A DNA stretch of 11,124 nt from an uncultured Bacteroidales bacterium (lineage in GTDB: Bacteria > Bacteroidota > Bacteroidia > Bacteroidales > Paludibacteraceae): positions 1-11,124 of the forward strand of contig ONXE01000076.1 in the NCBI GenBank assembly GCA_900321775.1, written 5' to 3'. Shown piece after piece: positions 1 to 5,621 of the stretch. The notes below the pieces were generated by a model, which worked only from the letters and a program-made list of their open reading frames with translations, made no database searches and was not told the origin of the DNA. Made by a program: the position numbers and the translations under genes. Within the stretch, counting starts at the first letter, position 1. Each line of letters begins with the position of its first letter.

Positions 1-314
1 TCGTAGTAGAACCCGTTCTCGATAGCCGGACCTATACCGAACTGGATGCCCGGATACAAGGCCTGCAGCGCCTCGGCCATCAGGTGGGAACTTGTGTGCC
101 AGAAGGCGTGCTTGCCTTCCTCATCCTCCCATTTGTACAACTGTATCTTCGCGTCGTGCTCGATAGGCAGACTCAGGTCCTGCGTCTCACCGTCCACGCC
201 AATAGCCAGCACTTCCTGAGCCAGACGCTCCGAAATAGATTTGGCTATCTCCATACCGGTTACACCGGCTTCAAACTCACGGACACTTCCGTCCGGAAAA
301 GTAATTTTTATCAT
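1..314 (-). CDS. thrS: Threonyl-tRNA synthetase, N-terminal part (runs off the left edge)
   Basis: ThrRS charges tRNA-Thr with threonine in the cytoplasm and clears mischarged Ser-tRNA-Thr. The window holds the first 104 codons. Residues 1-61 form the TGS domain (it opens MIKITFPDGSVREFEAGVTG). The editing domain then begins with HTSSHLMAEAL, where H73 and H77 fit the HxxxH editing site, at the same numbering as in E. coli ThrRS. GIGPAIENGFYYD near the edge is also typical. The aminoacylation and anticodon domains lie outside. The ATG at 314-312 gives a family-standard N-terminus. A good promoter lies 67 nt upstream (381-411), leaving a leader of about 60 nt that can form a hairpin. Identity is certain from the N-terminal sequence; the rest of the gene cannot be assessed. 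Confidence 0.96.
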   Translation of the reverse strand, partial: MIKITFPDGSVREFEAGVTGMEIAKSISERLAQEVLAIGVDGETQDLSLPIEHDAKIQLYKWEDEEGKHAFWHTSSHLMAEALQALYPGIQFGIGPAIENGFYY

Positions 315-352
315 TGTAGTTATGTCTTTATTAGCTCATAAAAAAGTCTCTC

Positions 353-374
353 CAAATGTGTTCGCACACAATTG
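353..374 (-). promoter_or_regulatory. Hairpin in the thrS 5' leader
   Basis: On the minus strand TGTGT-GCGA-ACACA (370-357) forms a 5-bp stem with a GNRA-type tetraloop. The helix extends by CAA/TTG pairing beyond one T-T mismatch. It starts only a few nt after the predicted transcription start of thrS (about 376). Aminoacyl-tRNA synthetase leaders are often regulated, but no T-box or anticodon-like element is visible here. The regulatory role is inference; the pairing is seen directly. Confidence 0.4.
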
Positions 375-380
375 CGGCTG

Positions 381-411
381 CAAAGTTACTACTTTTTTTT
401 CAATTACGCAA
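381..411 (-). promoter_or_regulatory. thrS promoter (Bacteroidota -33/-7 type)
   Basis: Minus strand: -33 element TTGC (411-408), a 19-bp spacer with an A-tract, and -7 box TAACTTTG (388-381), matching the TAnnTTTG consensus. The flanks (GTA after TTGC, GTAG before the -7 box, CA after it) match two other promoters in this window. It predicts a start near 376. Confidence 0.85.
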
Positions 412-440
412 ATAAAAAAGTGTTTTTTTTTACAAAAGGC

Positions 441-471
441 TTGCGTATGTCAAAAAAAAGCAGTAACTTTG
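441..471 (+). promoter_or_regulatory. mltG-panB promoter (Bacteroidota -33/-7 type)
   Basis: Plus strand: -33 element TTGC (441-444), 19-bp spacer, -7 box TAACTTTG (464-471). The first base of the mltG GTG is at 476, only 4 nt after the -7 box, which is about where transcription is expected to begin. The -33 elements of this promoter and the divergent thrS promoter are 29 bp apart, separated by an A/T-rich tract that could serve both as an UP-like element. Confidence 0.85.
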
Positions 472-475
472 CAGC

Positions 476-1525
476 GTGAAACGTAAAAAACGTATATTCG
501 GGTGGGCCGTGACGGTAGTAATGCTGCTGGTTGTGGCCGCAGGACTAACTCTAGGGTACATCTCCGGCGAGAACCTCCGTTCCAGGGACGGGGACAAGCA
601 CCTGATATATGTCTATCCCGAGACGACAGAAGCGGCGCTGCTCGCGCAGATTGGTGAGCACTACGATTTCCTCTTGCAGCCTCTGTTTGCCCTGCATGCC
701 AAGTACATGCACCTGACCACGCCCGAGCATCCTTTCATCAAGACGGGTTGCTACGAACTGTCGCCTGTGATGAGTGACAGAGAACTGGTTCGCATGTTCC
801 GTAGTGGCCGCCAGGTACCTGTGAAGCTGCGTGTACGCGGAGTGCGCACGCAGGCCCAGCTGTCGCGGCATCTGGCCGATCAACTGATGATAGACTCCGC
901 TGCCATTGCCTCGCGCCTGCAGGACTCCGCGTACATGAGCACCTTCGGTTTGTCCGTGCCCGAGGCTTTATGTCTGTTCATCCCCGACACCTACGAGGTG
1001 TGGTGGAACATGAGCGCAGACGACCTCTTCGCACGCATGCACCGCGAATACAAAACCTTTTGGACCGAGAAAAGACTGGCCAAGTGCAAACAGATGGGCC
1101 TGACCCCCCAACAGGTGGTGACCCTCGCATCGATAGTGGAGGAAGAGACGGCCAAGGATGTGGACAAGCCGCTGGTGGCAGGACTGTATCTGAACCGCTT
1201 GCGTCGTGGCATGCTCCTACAGGCCGACCCGACGGTCAAGTTCGCTGTGGGGGATTTTACACTCCGACGCATCCTGAACACGCACCTCAAAACAGACTCT
1301 CCATACAACACGTATCGCTACAAGGGACTGCCGCCAGGGCCGATACGCATCCCGACGGGCAAGACCGTGGATTTTACGCTCAACTATACCCCCTCGGACT
1401 ACTTGTACATGTGCGCCTCGCCTGCGCTGGACGGCACACACCGTTTTACGGGCTCCTACGCACAGCATATGCGTAATGCGCGGGAGTACCAGCGCGAACT
1501 CAATAAAAGAGGTATAAAACGATAA
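476..1525 (+). CDS. mltG: Endolytic murein transglycosylase MltG (YceG-like)
   Basis: A membrane-anchored lytic transglycosylase that cuts nascent peptidoglycan strands and so limits glycan length. The 349 residues start with a basic stretch (KRKKR), then one membrane segment (about residues 8-29), then a periplasmic part. The YceG signature is clear: LASIVEEET (217-225) with the likely catalytic Glu at 222, NRLRRGMLLQADPTV (240-254), and SPYNTYRYKGLPPGPI (275-290). Length suits the family. The GTG at 476 is chosen because the only upstream in-frame codons before a stop (TAA inside the -7 box) are not usual starts, while the next ATG (521, residue 16) would remove the basic residues and part of the membrane segment. 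No Shine-Dalgarno is possible if transcription begins near 476. panB follows after 45 nt, probably on the same transcript. Confidence 0.93.
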   Translation: MKRKKRIFGWAVTVVMLLVVAAGLTLGYISGENLRSRDGDKHLIYVYPETTEAALLAQIGEHYDFLLQPLFALHAKYMHLTTPEHPFIKTGCYELSPVMSDRELVRMFRSGRQVPVKLRVRGVRTQAQLSRHLADQLMIDSAAIASRLQDSAYMSTFGLSVPEALCLFIPDTYEVWWNMSADDLFARMHREYKTFWTEKRLAKCKQMGLTPQQVVTLASIVEEETAKDVDKPLVAGLYLNRLRRGMLLQADPTVKFAVGDFTLRRILNTHLKTDSPYNTYRYKGLPPGPIRIPTGKTVDFTLNYTPSDYLYMCASPALDGTHRFTGSYAQHMRNAREYQRELNKRGIKR

Positions 1526-1528
1526 GAA

Positions 1529-1543
1529 CCGGTGAGTCACCGG
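1529..1543. repeat. 15-bp palindrome between mltG and panB
   Basis: CCGGTGA-G-TCACCGG is a perfect inverted repeat with a single central base, 3 nt after the mltG stop. As RNA it could form a 6-bp stem with a 3-nt loop; as DNA it could be a protein-binding site. There is no T-run, so it does not look like a terminator. Function unknown. Confidence 0.5.
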
Positions 1544-1570
1544 CGACAATATACGCTAAATACAAAAACA

Positions 1571-2506
1571 ATGTCAGTACATACACAAACAACAAGAATG
1601 ACCACCACCAAGGTGCGTCAGATGAAACAAGCGGGCGAGAAAATAGCCATGCTTACGTCCTATGATTTCACCCTCGCCAAACTGCTGGACGAGGCAGGAG
1701 TGGATATACTTCTGGTTGGCGACAGCGCGAGCAACGTGGTGTGCGGCAACCAATATACGCTGCCTATCACCGTGGACGAGATGATTTTCCTGGCCAAGGG
1801 AGTTGTACGCGCAGCCCAGCACGCGCTGGTCGTTGTGGATATGCCCTTTGGCAGTTATCAGATCAGCGAGGAAGAGGCGGTGCGCAATGCCGTGAGGATT
1901 CTGAAAGAGAGTGGGGCAGATGCTGTCAAACTGGAGGGCGGCGAGGAAGTGCTGCCGGCTATCCGTCATATGATCCAGGCGGGAATCCCTGTCTGCGGAC
2001 ACCTGGGCCTGACGCCTCAGTCGGTGAATCAGTTCGGAGGATACGGCTTGCGAGCCAAGCAAGATGCCGAGGCCGACAAACTTCTCAAGGACGCCAAACT
2101 GCTGGACGAGGCGGGCTGTTTCTGCATCGTGCTGGAGAAGATTCCTGCTGCGCTGGCTGCCAAAGTGACAAAGGCTGTTTCTGCGCCTACCATCGGCATC
2201 GGAGCCGGCAATGCCACCGACGGACAAGTGCTCGTCTTGCATGACATGCTGGGCCTCAACACCGGCTTCAAGCCCAAGTTCCTTCGCCATTTTGCCAAAC
2301 TGGCTGACGAGGTCAATACTGCCGTCACTCACTACATCGAGGCCGTCAAAGACTCCTCCTTCCCCAGCGCCGAGGACCCCGTTAAGCGGGGACACCTCCG
2401 GGTTAATGGTTATGACCACTTACCTCATACCTCATACCTCATACCTCATACATCTTACATCATACATCATACATCATACCTCATCCATCTTCAATGTATG
2501 GCGTAG
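1571..2506 (+). CDS. panB: 3-methyl-2-oxobutanoate hydroxymethyltransferase, with repeat-encoded C-terminal tail
   Basis: PanB transfers a one-carbon unit from 5,10-methylene-THF to alpha-ketoisovalerate, giving ketopantoate, the first committed step to pantothenate and CoA. It is cytoplasmic, with a TIM-barrel fold. Conserved parts are LTSYDFTLAKLLDEAG (28-43), LLVGDS with metal ligand D51, DMPF with D90, KLEGGE (K120, E122), VCGHLGLTPQSVN (141-153), VLEKIP with the likely catalytic E189, and IGIGAGNATDGQVLV. Normal homologues end near residue 265-272. Here the frame runs on to residue 311 through a heptanucleotide array, adding a 7-residue-periodic tail (HTSYLIP, HTSYIIH, HTSYLIH), and it overlaps comF by 16 bp. 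The ATG at 1571 is preferred; ATG 1598 is possible, and the GTG at 1532 would lie in the palindrome. Enzyme identity is sure; the tail's effect is unknown. Confidence 0.95.
   Translation: MSVHTQTTRMTTTKVRQMKQAGEKIAMLTSYDFTLAKLLDEAGVDILLVGDSASNVVCGNQYTLPITVDEMIFLAKGVVRAAQHALVVVDMPFGSYQISEEEAVRNAVRILKESGADAVKLEGGEEVLPAIRHMIQAGIPVCGHLGLTPQSVNQFGGYGLRAKQDAEADKLLKDAKLLDEAGCFCIVLEKIPAALAAKVTKAVSAPTIGIGAGNATDGQVLVLHDMLGLNTGFKPKFLRHFAKLADEVNTAVTHYIEAVKDSSFPSAEDPVKRGHLRVNGYDHLPHTSYLIPHTSYIIHHTSYLIHLQCMA
2377..2391. other. Short GC-only stem near the 3' end of panB
   Basis: CCCCG-TTAAG-CGGGG can form a 5-bp stem with a 5-nt loop, at the point where PanB homologues normally end. It could be a remnant of a terminator hairpin between the convergent genes, but no T-run follows. 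In another frame its loop would give a TAA stop. Weak evidence. Confidence 0.3.
2416..2492. repeat. Heptanucleotide tandem array between panB and comF
   Basis: Eleven 7-nt units lie head to tail: CCACTTA, CCTCATA four times, CATCTTA, CATCATA three times, CCTCATC, CATCTTC. Seven is not a multiple of three, so all frames are sampled. On the plus strand the units contain no stop in any frame, which lets PanB run through. On the minus strand the units (TATGAGG, TATGATG) give TGA stops. The comF stop (2491-2493) sits at the array edge. Slippage could alter the PanB tail. Confidence 0.9.
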
Positions 2507-3183
2507 GTCAGCGCAAAGACGGAATAACGACATCCGTGAACAGGGTGCAACACATCCAGTACACGCGAGATGGTTGAGCCGGTAGTGCAAACGTCATCTA
2601 CTACCAGTATATGCTTGCCGCGCAGGTCTTCGGGTCGGATTAATGCAAAAATCTGTCCCAGAGTAGCCCGCTCGGCAAGTGTTGTGCGGACCAGGTGTGT
2701 CGTGTCGATAGGCAGTCCGGTTACTTCGGCAATGCCGCGACAGAGCCATTCGCTTTGATTAAAGCCGCGTTCCTGTTGCCTGAGCGGATGTAAGGCTACG
2801 GGCATCAGCAGGTCGATGTCGGAGAAAAATCCGCTGTTGTGCGAGGACAGATACTCTGCTGCACGGTGACCAAGCCAGCGCGCCAACTCCGGGTCGCCGA
2901 GGAACTTCATAGTATGGATAATCTCGGGCACGGCAGAAGTCTTGCCATAGAACAGAAAGGCTGCTCCGCGAACAAATTTGTTGGACGTGCCGGTCTCTTT
3001 CTTGTACGGATTAAATCCCCGGAAGAGCTGCTCCAGTTTGTTCCCGCGGTACCAACCCTCTTCGGTGGGCTGCAAACCTGCCACGCATTTCCTGCACACA
3101 AAGGTCTCCTCGTCAAACAAAACTTCCCCGCAACCGGCACACCGGCGGGGGAAGAAGATAGAACTCAGTGCTCGAAAGACCAT
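2491..3183 (-). CDS. comF: ComF-family phosphoribosyltransferase-like protein
   Basis: ComF proteins join an N-terminal zinc-binding motif to a type I phosphoribosyltransferase fold. In naturally competent bacteria they help DNA uptake; elsewhere their substrate is unclear. From ATG 3183 the protein has 230 residues. The zinc motif is CAGC (C15, C18) and CRKC (C30, C33). Further family motifs are LHPLRQQERGFNQSEWL (131-147), RTTLAERATLGQ (166-177) and the PRPP loop LVVDDVCTTGSTI (193-205). An upstream GTG at 3255 would add 24 residues, but these are lysine/serine-rich translations of a heptad repeat and overlap nagA, so the ATG is preferred. It lies 47 nt after nagA, probably co-transcribed. 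Its 3' end overlaps panB. Family is clear; the exact role in this organism is not. Confidence 0.88.
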   Translation of the reverse strand: MVFRALSSIFFPRRCAGCGEVLFDEETFVCRKCVAGLQPTEEGWYRGNKLEQLFRGFNPYKKETGTSNKFVRGAAFLFYGKTSAVPEIIHTMKFLGDPELARWLGHRAAEYLSSHNSGFFSDIDLLMPVALHPLRQQERGFNQSEWLCRGIAEVTGLPIDTTHLVRTTLAERATLGQIFALIRPEDLRGKHILVVDDVCTTGSTISRVLDVLHPVHGCRYSVFALTYAIH

Positions 3184-3190
3184 CGCCTTG

Positions 3191-3225
3191 GACTTTTGAC
3201 TCTCGACTTTTGACTCTCGACTCTT
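3191..3225. repeat. Heptanucleotide tandem array between nagA and comF
   Basis: Five 7-nt units: GACTTTT, GACTCTC, GACTTTT, GACTCTC, GACTCTT, so the 14-mer GACTTTTGACTCTC occurs twice exactly. It fills most of the 47-nt gap between the nagA stop and the comF ATG. Its unit differs from that of the array on the other side of comF, but the period (7) is the same. It would set the sequence just upstream of the comF start. Confidence 0.88.
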
Positions 3226-3230
3226 GCCCT

Positions 3231-4391
3231 TTATCCCTTCACCACTCTTCCGCACTGCATGACGAATGTCAGTTGCTGGTTCTGATCGAAGCAGATGATG
3301 TCGGCGTCTTTACCTTTCTCGAGCGAGCCTTTGCGGTCGTAGATGCCCATAATCTTGGCGGGCGTCTCACTGATCATACGGCAGGCATCTTCCATAGGTA
3401 TCTCGGCCTGCTGAACAGCTGTACGAACCAGACGGTCCATAGTGGCTACAGATCCTGCCAAAGCCGAACGGTCGGCCAGTTTGCATACGCCGTCCTCCAC
3501 GATAACACGCGGGTCGAAGGCCACGCCGGATTCCGAGGCTGCTACAGCCAACGAGTCGGTGATGAAGCAGGTTTTCTCCGTGCCTTTGATCTGCCATGCC
3601 ATCTTGAGCATAATAGGCGGTACGTGGATGCCGTCGGCTATCATCTCTATAGTCATGTTTTTTTCTGCGAAAATCGACTCTACCGTGCCCGGCACTTTGT
3701 ACTCGCGTTTCTTGTACACCACGGGCATGGCGTTGAAGAAATGAGTTGCGTGGGTCATACCGACCATGTTGGCCTCGTGTACGTTCTCATACAGCGCACG
3801 GGTGTGGGCGATGGAAGGTAGCACGCCGTGTGAAGCGCAGGCCACCACAAAACCCTTCGAACCCTCCAACTCGGGCGCTTCGTCCCAACGTTTGAGCACG
3901 CCTCTGCCTTGTTCCAGAATGGAGTAGTACTCCTCGGGCTGCGGGTTCTTGATCCACTCCGGAATCTGTGCACCGGCCTGAGCGGGATTGAAGTACGGAC
4001 CCTCCAGGTGCAGTCCCTGAACAGGAGAAGTGGGGTCTTGCATTACCTCGCGGCACGTCTCGATGGCCGCGTAAATCATCTCCGGTGTGGAGGAACTCAG
4101 GGTGGGGAAAATCGAAGTGGTGCCATACTGCAGGTGAGCGTTAACGGCTATGTCGAAGGCCTCGCGGGTCCCCTCCATGAAATCCGAACCACCGCCGCCA
4201 TGTACATGCAAATCGATGCCACCGGGCACTATGTCCGCGCCGTCCACATCAATGCGCTCGGCGTCCTGGATGCTCAACTGAGTATTCTCGACGCCAAGAA
4301 TCTTAGTGCCTTCCACAATAACACTGCCGCCGTTCAACCAACCCTGGGGGGTCAGGATGCGGCCGCCAACAATCTGTTTGTACCTTTTCAT
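3231..4391 (-). CDS. nagA: N-acetylglucosamine-6-phosphate deacetylase
   Basis: NagA removes acetate from GlcNAc-6-phosphate to give GlcN-6-phosphate, in amino-sugar use and cell-wall recycling. It is a cytoplasmic amidohydrolase-superfamily enzyme. In 386 residues (normal length) it has PGGIDLHVHGGGG with the H62-x-H64 metal motif, GLHLEGPYFNPAQAGA with E130, AHTRALYE with H196, MTHATHFFNAMP with H217, IADGIHV with substrate-binding H256, ITDSL with the catalytic D279, and LAGSVATMD. The E130/H196/H217 set matches the E. coli metal site. ATG 4391 has a perfect Shine-Dalgarno sequence 7 nt upstream that overlaps the stop of the preceding small gene, suggesting translational coupling. Neighbours are that 70-residue gene upstream and comF downstream; no other nag gene is visible. 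Confidence 0.95.
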   Translation of the reverse strand: MKRYKQIVGGRILTPQGWLNGGSVIVEGTKILGVENTQLSIQDAERIDVDGADIVPGGIDLHVHGGGGSDFMEGTREAFDIAVNAHLQYGTTSIFPTLSSSTPEMIYAAIETCREVMQDPTSPVQGLHLEGPYFNPAQAGAQIPEWIKNPQPEEYYSILEQGRGVLKRWDEAPELEGSKGFVVACASHGVLPSIAHTRALYENVHEANMVGMTHATHFFNAMPVVYKKREYKVPGTVESIFAEKNMTIEMIADGIHVPPIMLKMAWQIKGTEKTCFITDSLAVAASESGVAFDPRVIVEDGVCKLADRSALAGSVATMDRLVRTAVQQAEIPMEDACRMISETPAKIMGIYDRKGSLEKGKDADIICFDQNQQLTFVMQCGRVVKG

Positions 4392-4398
4392 TGAGGTG

Positions 4399-4405
4399 CC
4401 TCCTT
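4399..4405 (-). promoter_or_regulatory. Shine-Dalgarno of nagA, overlapping the upstream stop codon
   Basis: On the minus strand AAGGAGG (4405-4399) precedes the nagA ATG by 7 nt and shares two bases with the TAA (4406-4404) of the small upstream gene. Most genes in this window have no such motif, so its strength here is unusual for the group and fixes the nagA start. Confidence 0.8.
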
Positions 4406-4616
4406 ACAGGCTATAAATGGCTGTGTTGATAGCCATAATCAGTTCTTCGATGTTTGTCTCCTCGCTGATGATACGGGCTTTCCAACCGGAGTGGGGGATA
4501 AACCAACGAAGTTCTACTATACATTTCTTGGTGCGGGCAAAGGTCTGAGCTTCCAGGATCTCGCCTTCAGTCGGGCGTCGTTCGCCCTCGATAATAAGTG
4601 TACGAAGTTCTTTCAT
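4404..4616 (-). CDS. Conserved-looking 70-residue protein of unknown function
   Basis: I do not recognise this protein. It opens MKELRTLIIEGERRPTEGEI and has a hydrophobic/aromatic core (CIVELRWFIPHSGWKARII, 32-50) followed by an acidic helix-like end (EETNIEELIMAINTAIYSL). There is no signal peptide or membrane segment, so it is likely a small cytoplasmic alpha/beta protein. An ATG 30 nt further upstream would start inside the -7 box, so ATG 4616 is used, giving a leader of about 23 nt. Support for a real gene: a strong promoter just upstream and coupling to nagA through an overlapping Shine-Dalgarno. It could modulate NagA or simply be a leader cistron; neither is shown. Confidence 0.75.
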   Translation of the reverse strand: MKELRTLIIEGERRPTEGEILEAQTFARTKKCIVELRWFIPHSGWKARIISEETNIEELIMAINTAIYSL

Positions 4617-4643
4617 TGTATACTCAGTTTTTTTAATTTGGTG

Positions 4644-4674
4644 CAAAGTTACTGCTTTTTTCTGATATACGCAA
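4644..4674 (-). promoter_or_regulatory. Promoter of the small gene-nagA-comF unit
   Basis: Minus strand: TTGC (4674-4671), 19-bp spacer, TAACTTTG (4651-4644). Downstream of TTGC come GTATATC, an A-rich run and GCAG before the -7 box, almost base for base as in the mltG promoter. The predicted start is near 4639. Confidence 0.85.
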
Positions 4675-4764
4675 GAAAAAAAGCAAAAAAATGTATTTAA
4701 GCGAAAGTCTGTACAAGTTTTACGAACGGTCTTGCTACTTTCTTCGAACAGCCTGCGTATCTTC

Positions 4765-5619
4765 TTAGAGGTGCATTCCGTAATGCGAGAGTATCATTCG
4801 TAGGTCGCCTTGCGTGAAGATGACCTGCACATGCCCACCAGAAGTGGCTCCGGTGCAGGTGTAGCGCACACGACATCCGGCCAGATAGTACTGCTTGACC
4901 ACCTCTTGCGTGGAGGCTTTCTTGGCTTTGATGAGGTCCTTCCATATCCGCTGGCGGACAAACAGTTCGGCGGTAGTGCGAAAGTCCTTTTTCCCGAGGT
5001 TAATCTGATCGTCCTCGACAATGGTGTAGTCCATACGAACCTCTCCCGGGGTGTAGTCGATGGCGGTCATGGTCATCTGGTCATTGACCTTATAGGGCAT
5101 ATGCAGTTTGGCCAAAGCTACCTGCAGTTGGACTTTGAACCGTGCTCTCTCGCGTTCGGTATAGCGCCCGTTGAAGACTGTGTCCAGCAGAGCAGGAGAG
5201 GCGTAGAGCCAAATGGATTTCAGGCTACCTTTTTTGGTGGCGGCGGGTGTTTCGTCCACGCGAAGGCGCAACCATGTGTGATACCTGCTCATTTCGCACA
5301 ACATCGAATCCAACTGCCGTTGAGTAGTATCCTCGGCGAGGGTGATGAGGATGACGCGTGTGAGCAGGTCCGTATGGTCTGCAAGAGCACCTACATTCAG
5401 TCCTTGCGCAGCTTTGATGAGCGTACACAAAGTGTCGTGCTCTACGTAGATTCGCTGGAGCGAGCCGTAGGGGACATCTATCGGGCACTGCGTGTTGAGA
5501 ATAGGCGCGGCCAAAGCCAGTTTCTTGCGAAAGGCGTACTCCTCCGGGTTGCAGCTGCTGAAAACCAGTCCTATGAGCCCGATCAGACCAATTAGCCCTA
5601 TATGTTTAATTGTTCTCAT
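4765..5619 (-). CDS. Predicted lipoprotein of unknown function
   Basis: I do not recognise the family. The 284-residue protein has a lipoprotein signal peptide (MRTIKHIGLIGLIGLIGLVF) ending in SSC, with C23 the likely lipidated residue, so it should be anchored in the envelope. The mature part is mixed alpha/beta: a helical region around residues 90-110, a WLYASPALLDTVFNG segment (137-151), a YTERERARFKVQLQVALAKL helix (153-172), then strands such as VRMDYTIVEDDQINL and a C-terminal VRYTCTGATSGGHVQVIF stretch. The signal peptide is built from 9-nt repeats coding GLI. The ATG is 2 nt after the WYL gene stop (TGATAATG), so the two are very probably co-translated; a functional link to the regulator is inference. 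It is the last gene of the unit. Confidence 0.85.
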   Translation of the reverse strand: MRTIKHIGLIGLIGLIGLVFSSCNPEEYAFRKKLALAAPILNTQCPIDVPYGSLQRIYVEHDTLCTLIKAAQGLNVGALADHTDLLTRVILITLAEDTTQRQLDSMLCEMSRYHTWLRLRVDETPAATKKGSLKSIWLYASPALLDTVFNGRYTERERARFKVQLQVALAKLHMPYKVNDQMTMTAIDYTPGEVRMDYTIVEDDQINLGKKDFRTTAELFVRQRIWKDLIKAKKASTQEVVKQYYLAGCRVRYTCTGATSGGHVQVIFTQGDLRMILSHYGMHL

Positions 5620-5621
5620 TA

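Noticed and set aside
1574..2419. A 281-codon minus-strand open frame opposite panB
   Set aside because: panB is certain on the plus strand; the antisense product has no family features.
2416..2492. CRISPR array
   Set aside because: The units are 7 nt with no spacers, so this is a simple tandem repeat.
3184..3255. A GTG start at 3255 giving ComF 24 extra residues
   Set aside because: The extra part overlaps nagA and translates a heptad repeat; the family N-terminus starts at ATG 3183.
4677..4764. Terminator after the last lipoprotein gene
   Set aside because: There are T-rich stretches but no convincing stem before them, so I do not call one.
4810..5595. A 261-codon plus-strand open frame opposite the unknown lipoprotein
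   Set aside because: The minus-strand gene has a lipoprotein signal and tight operon spacing; the plus frame has neither.
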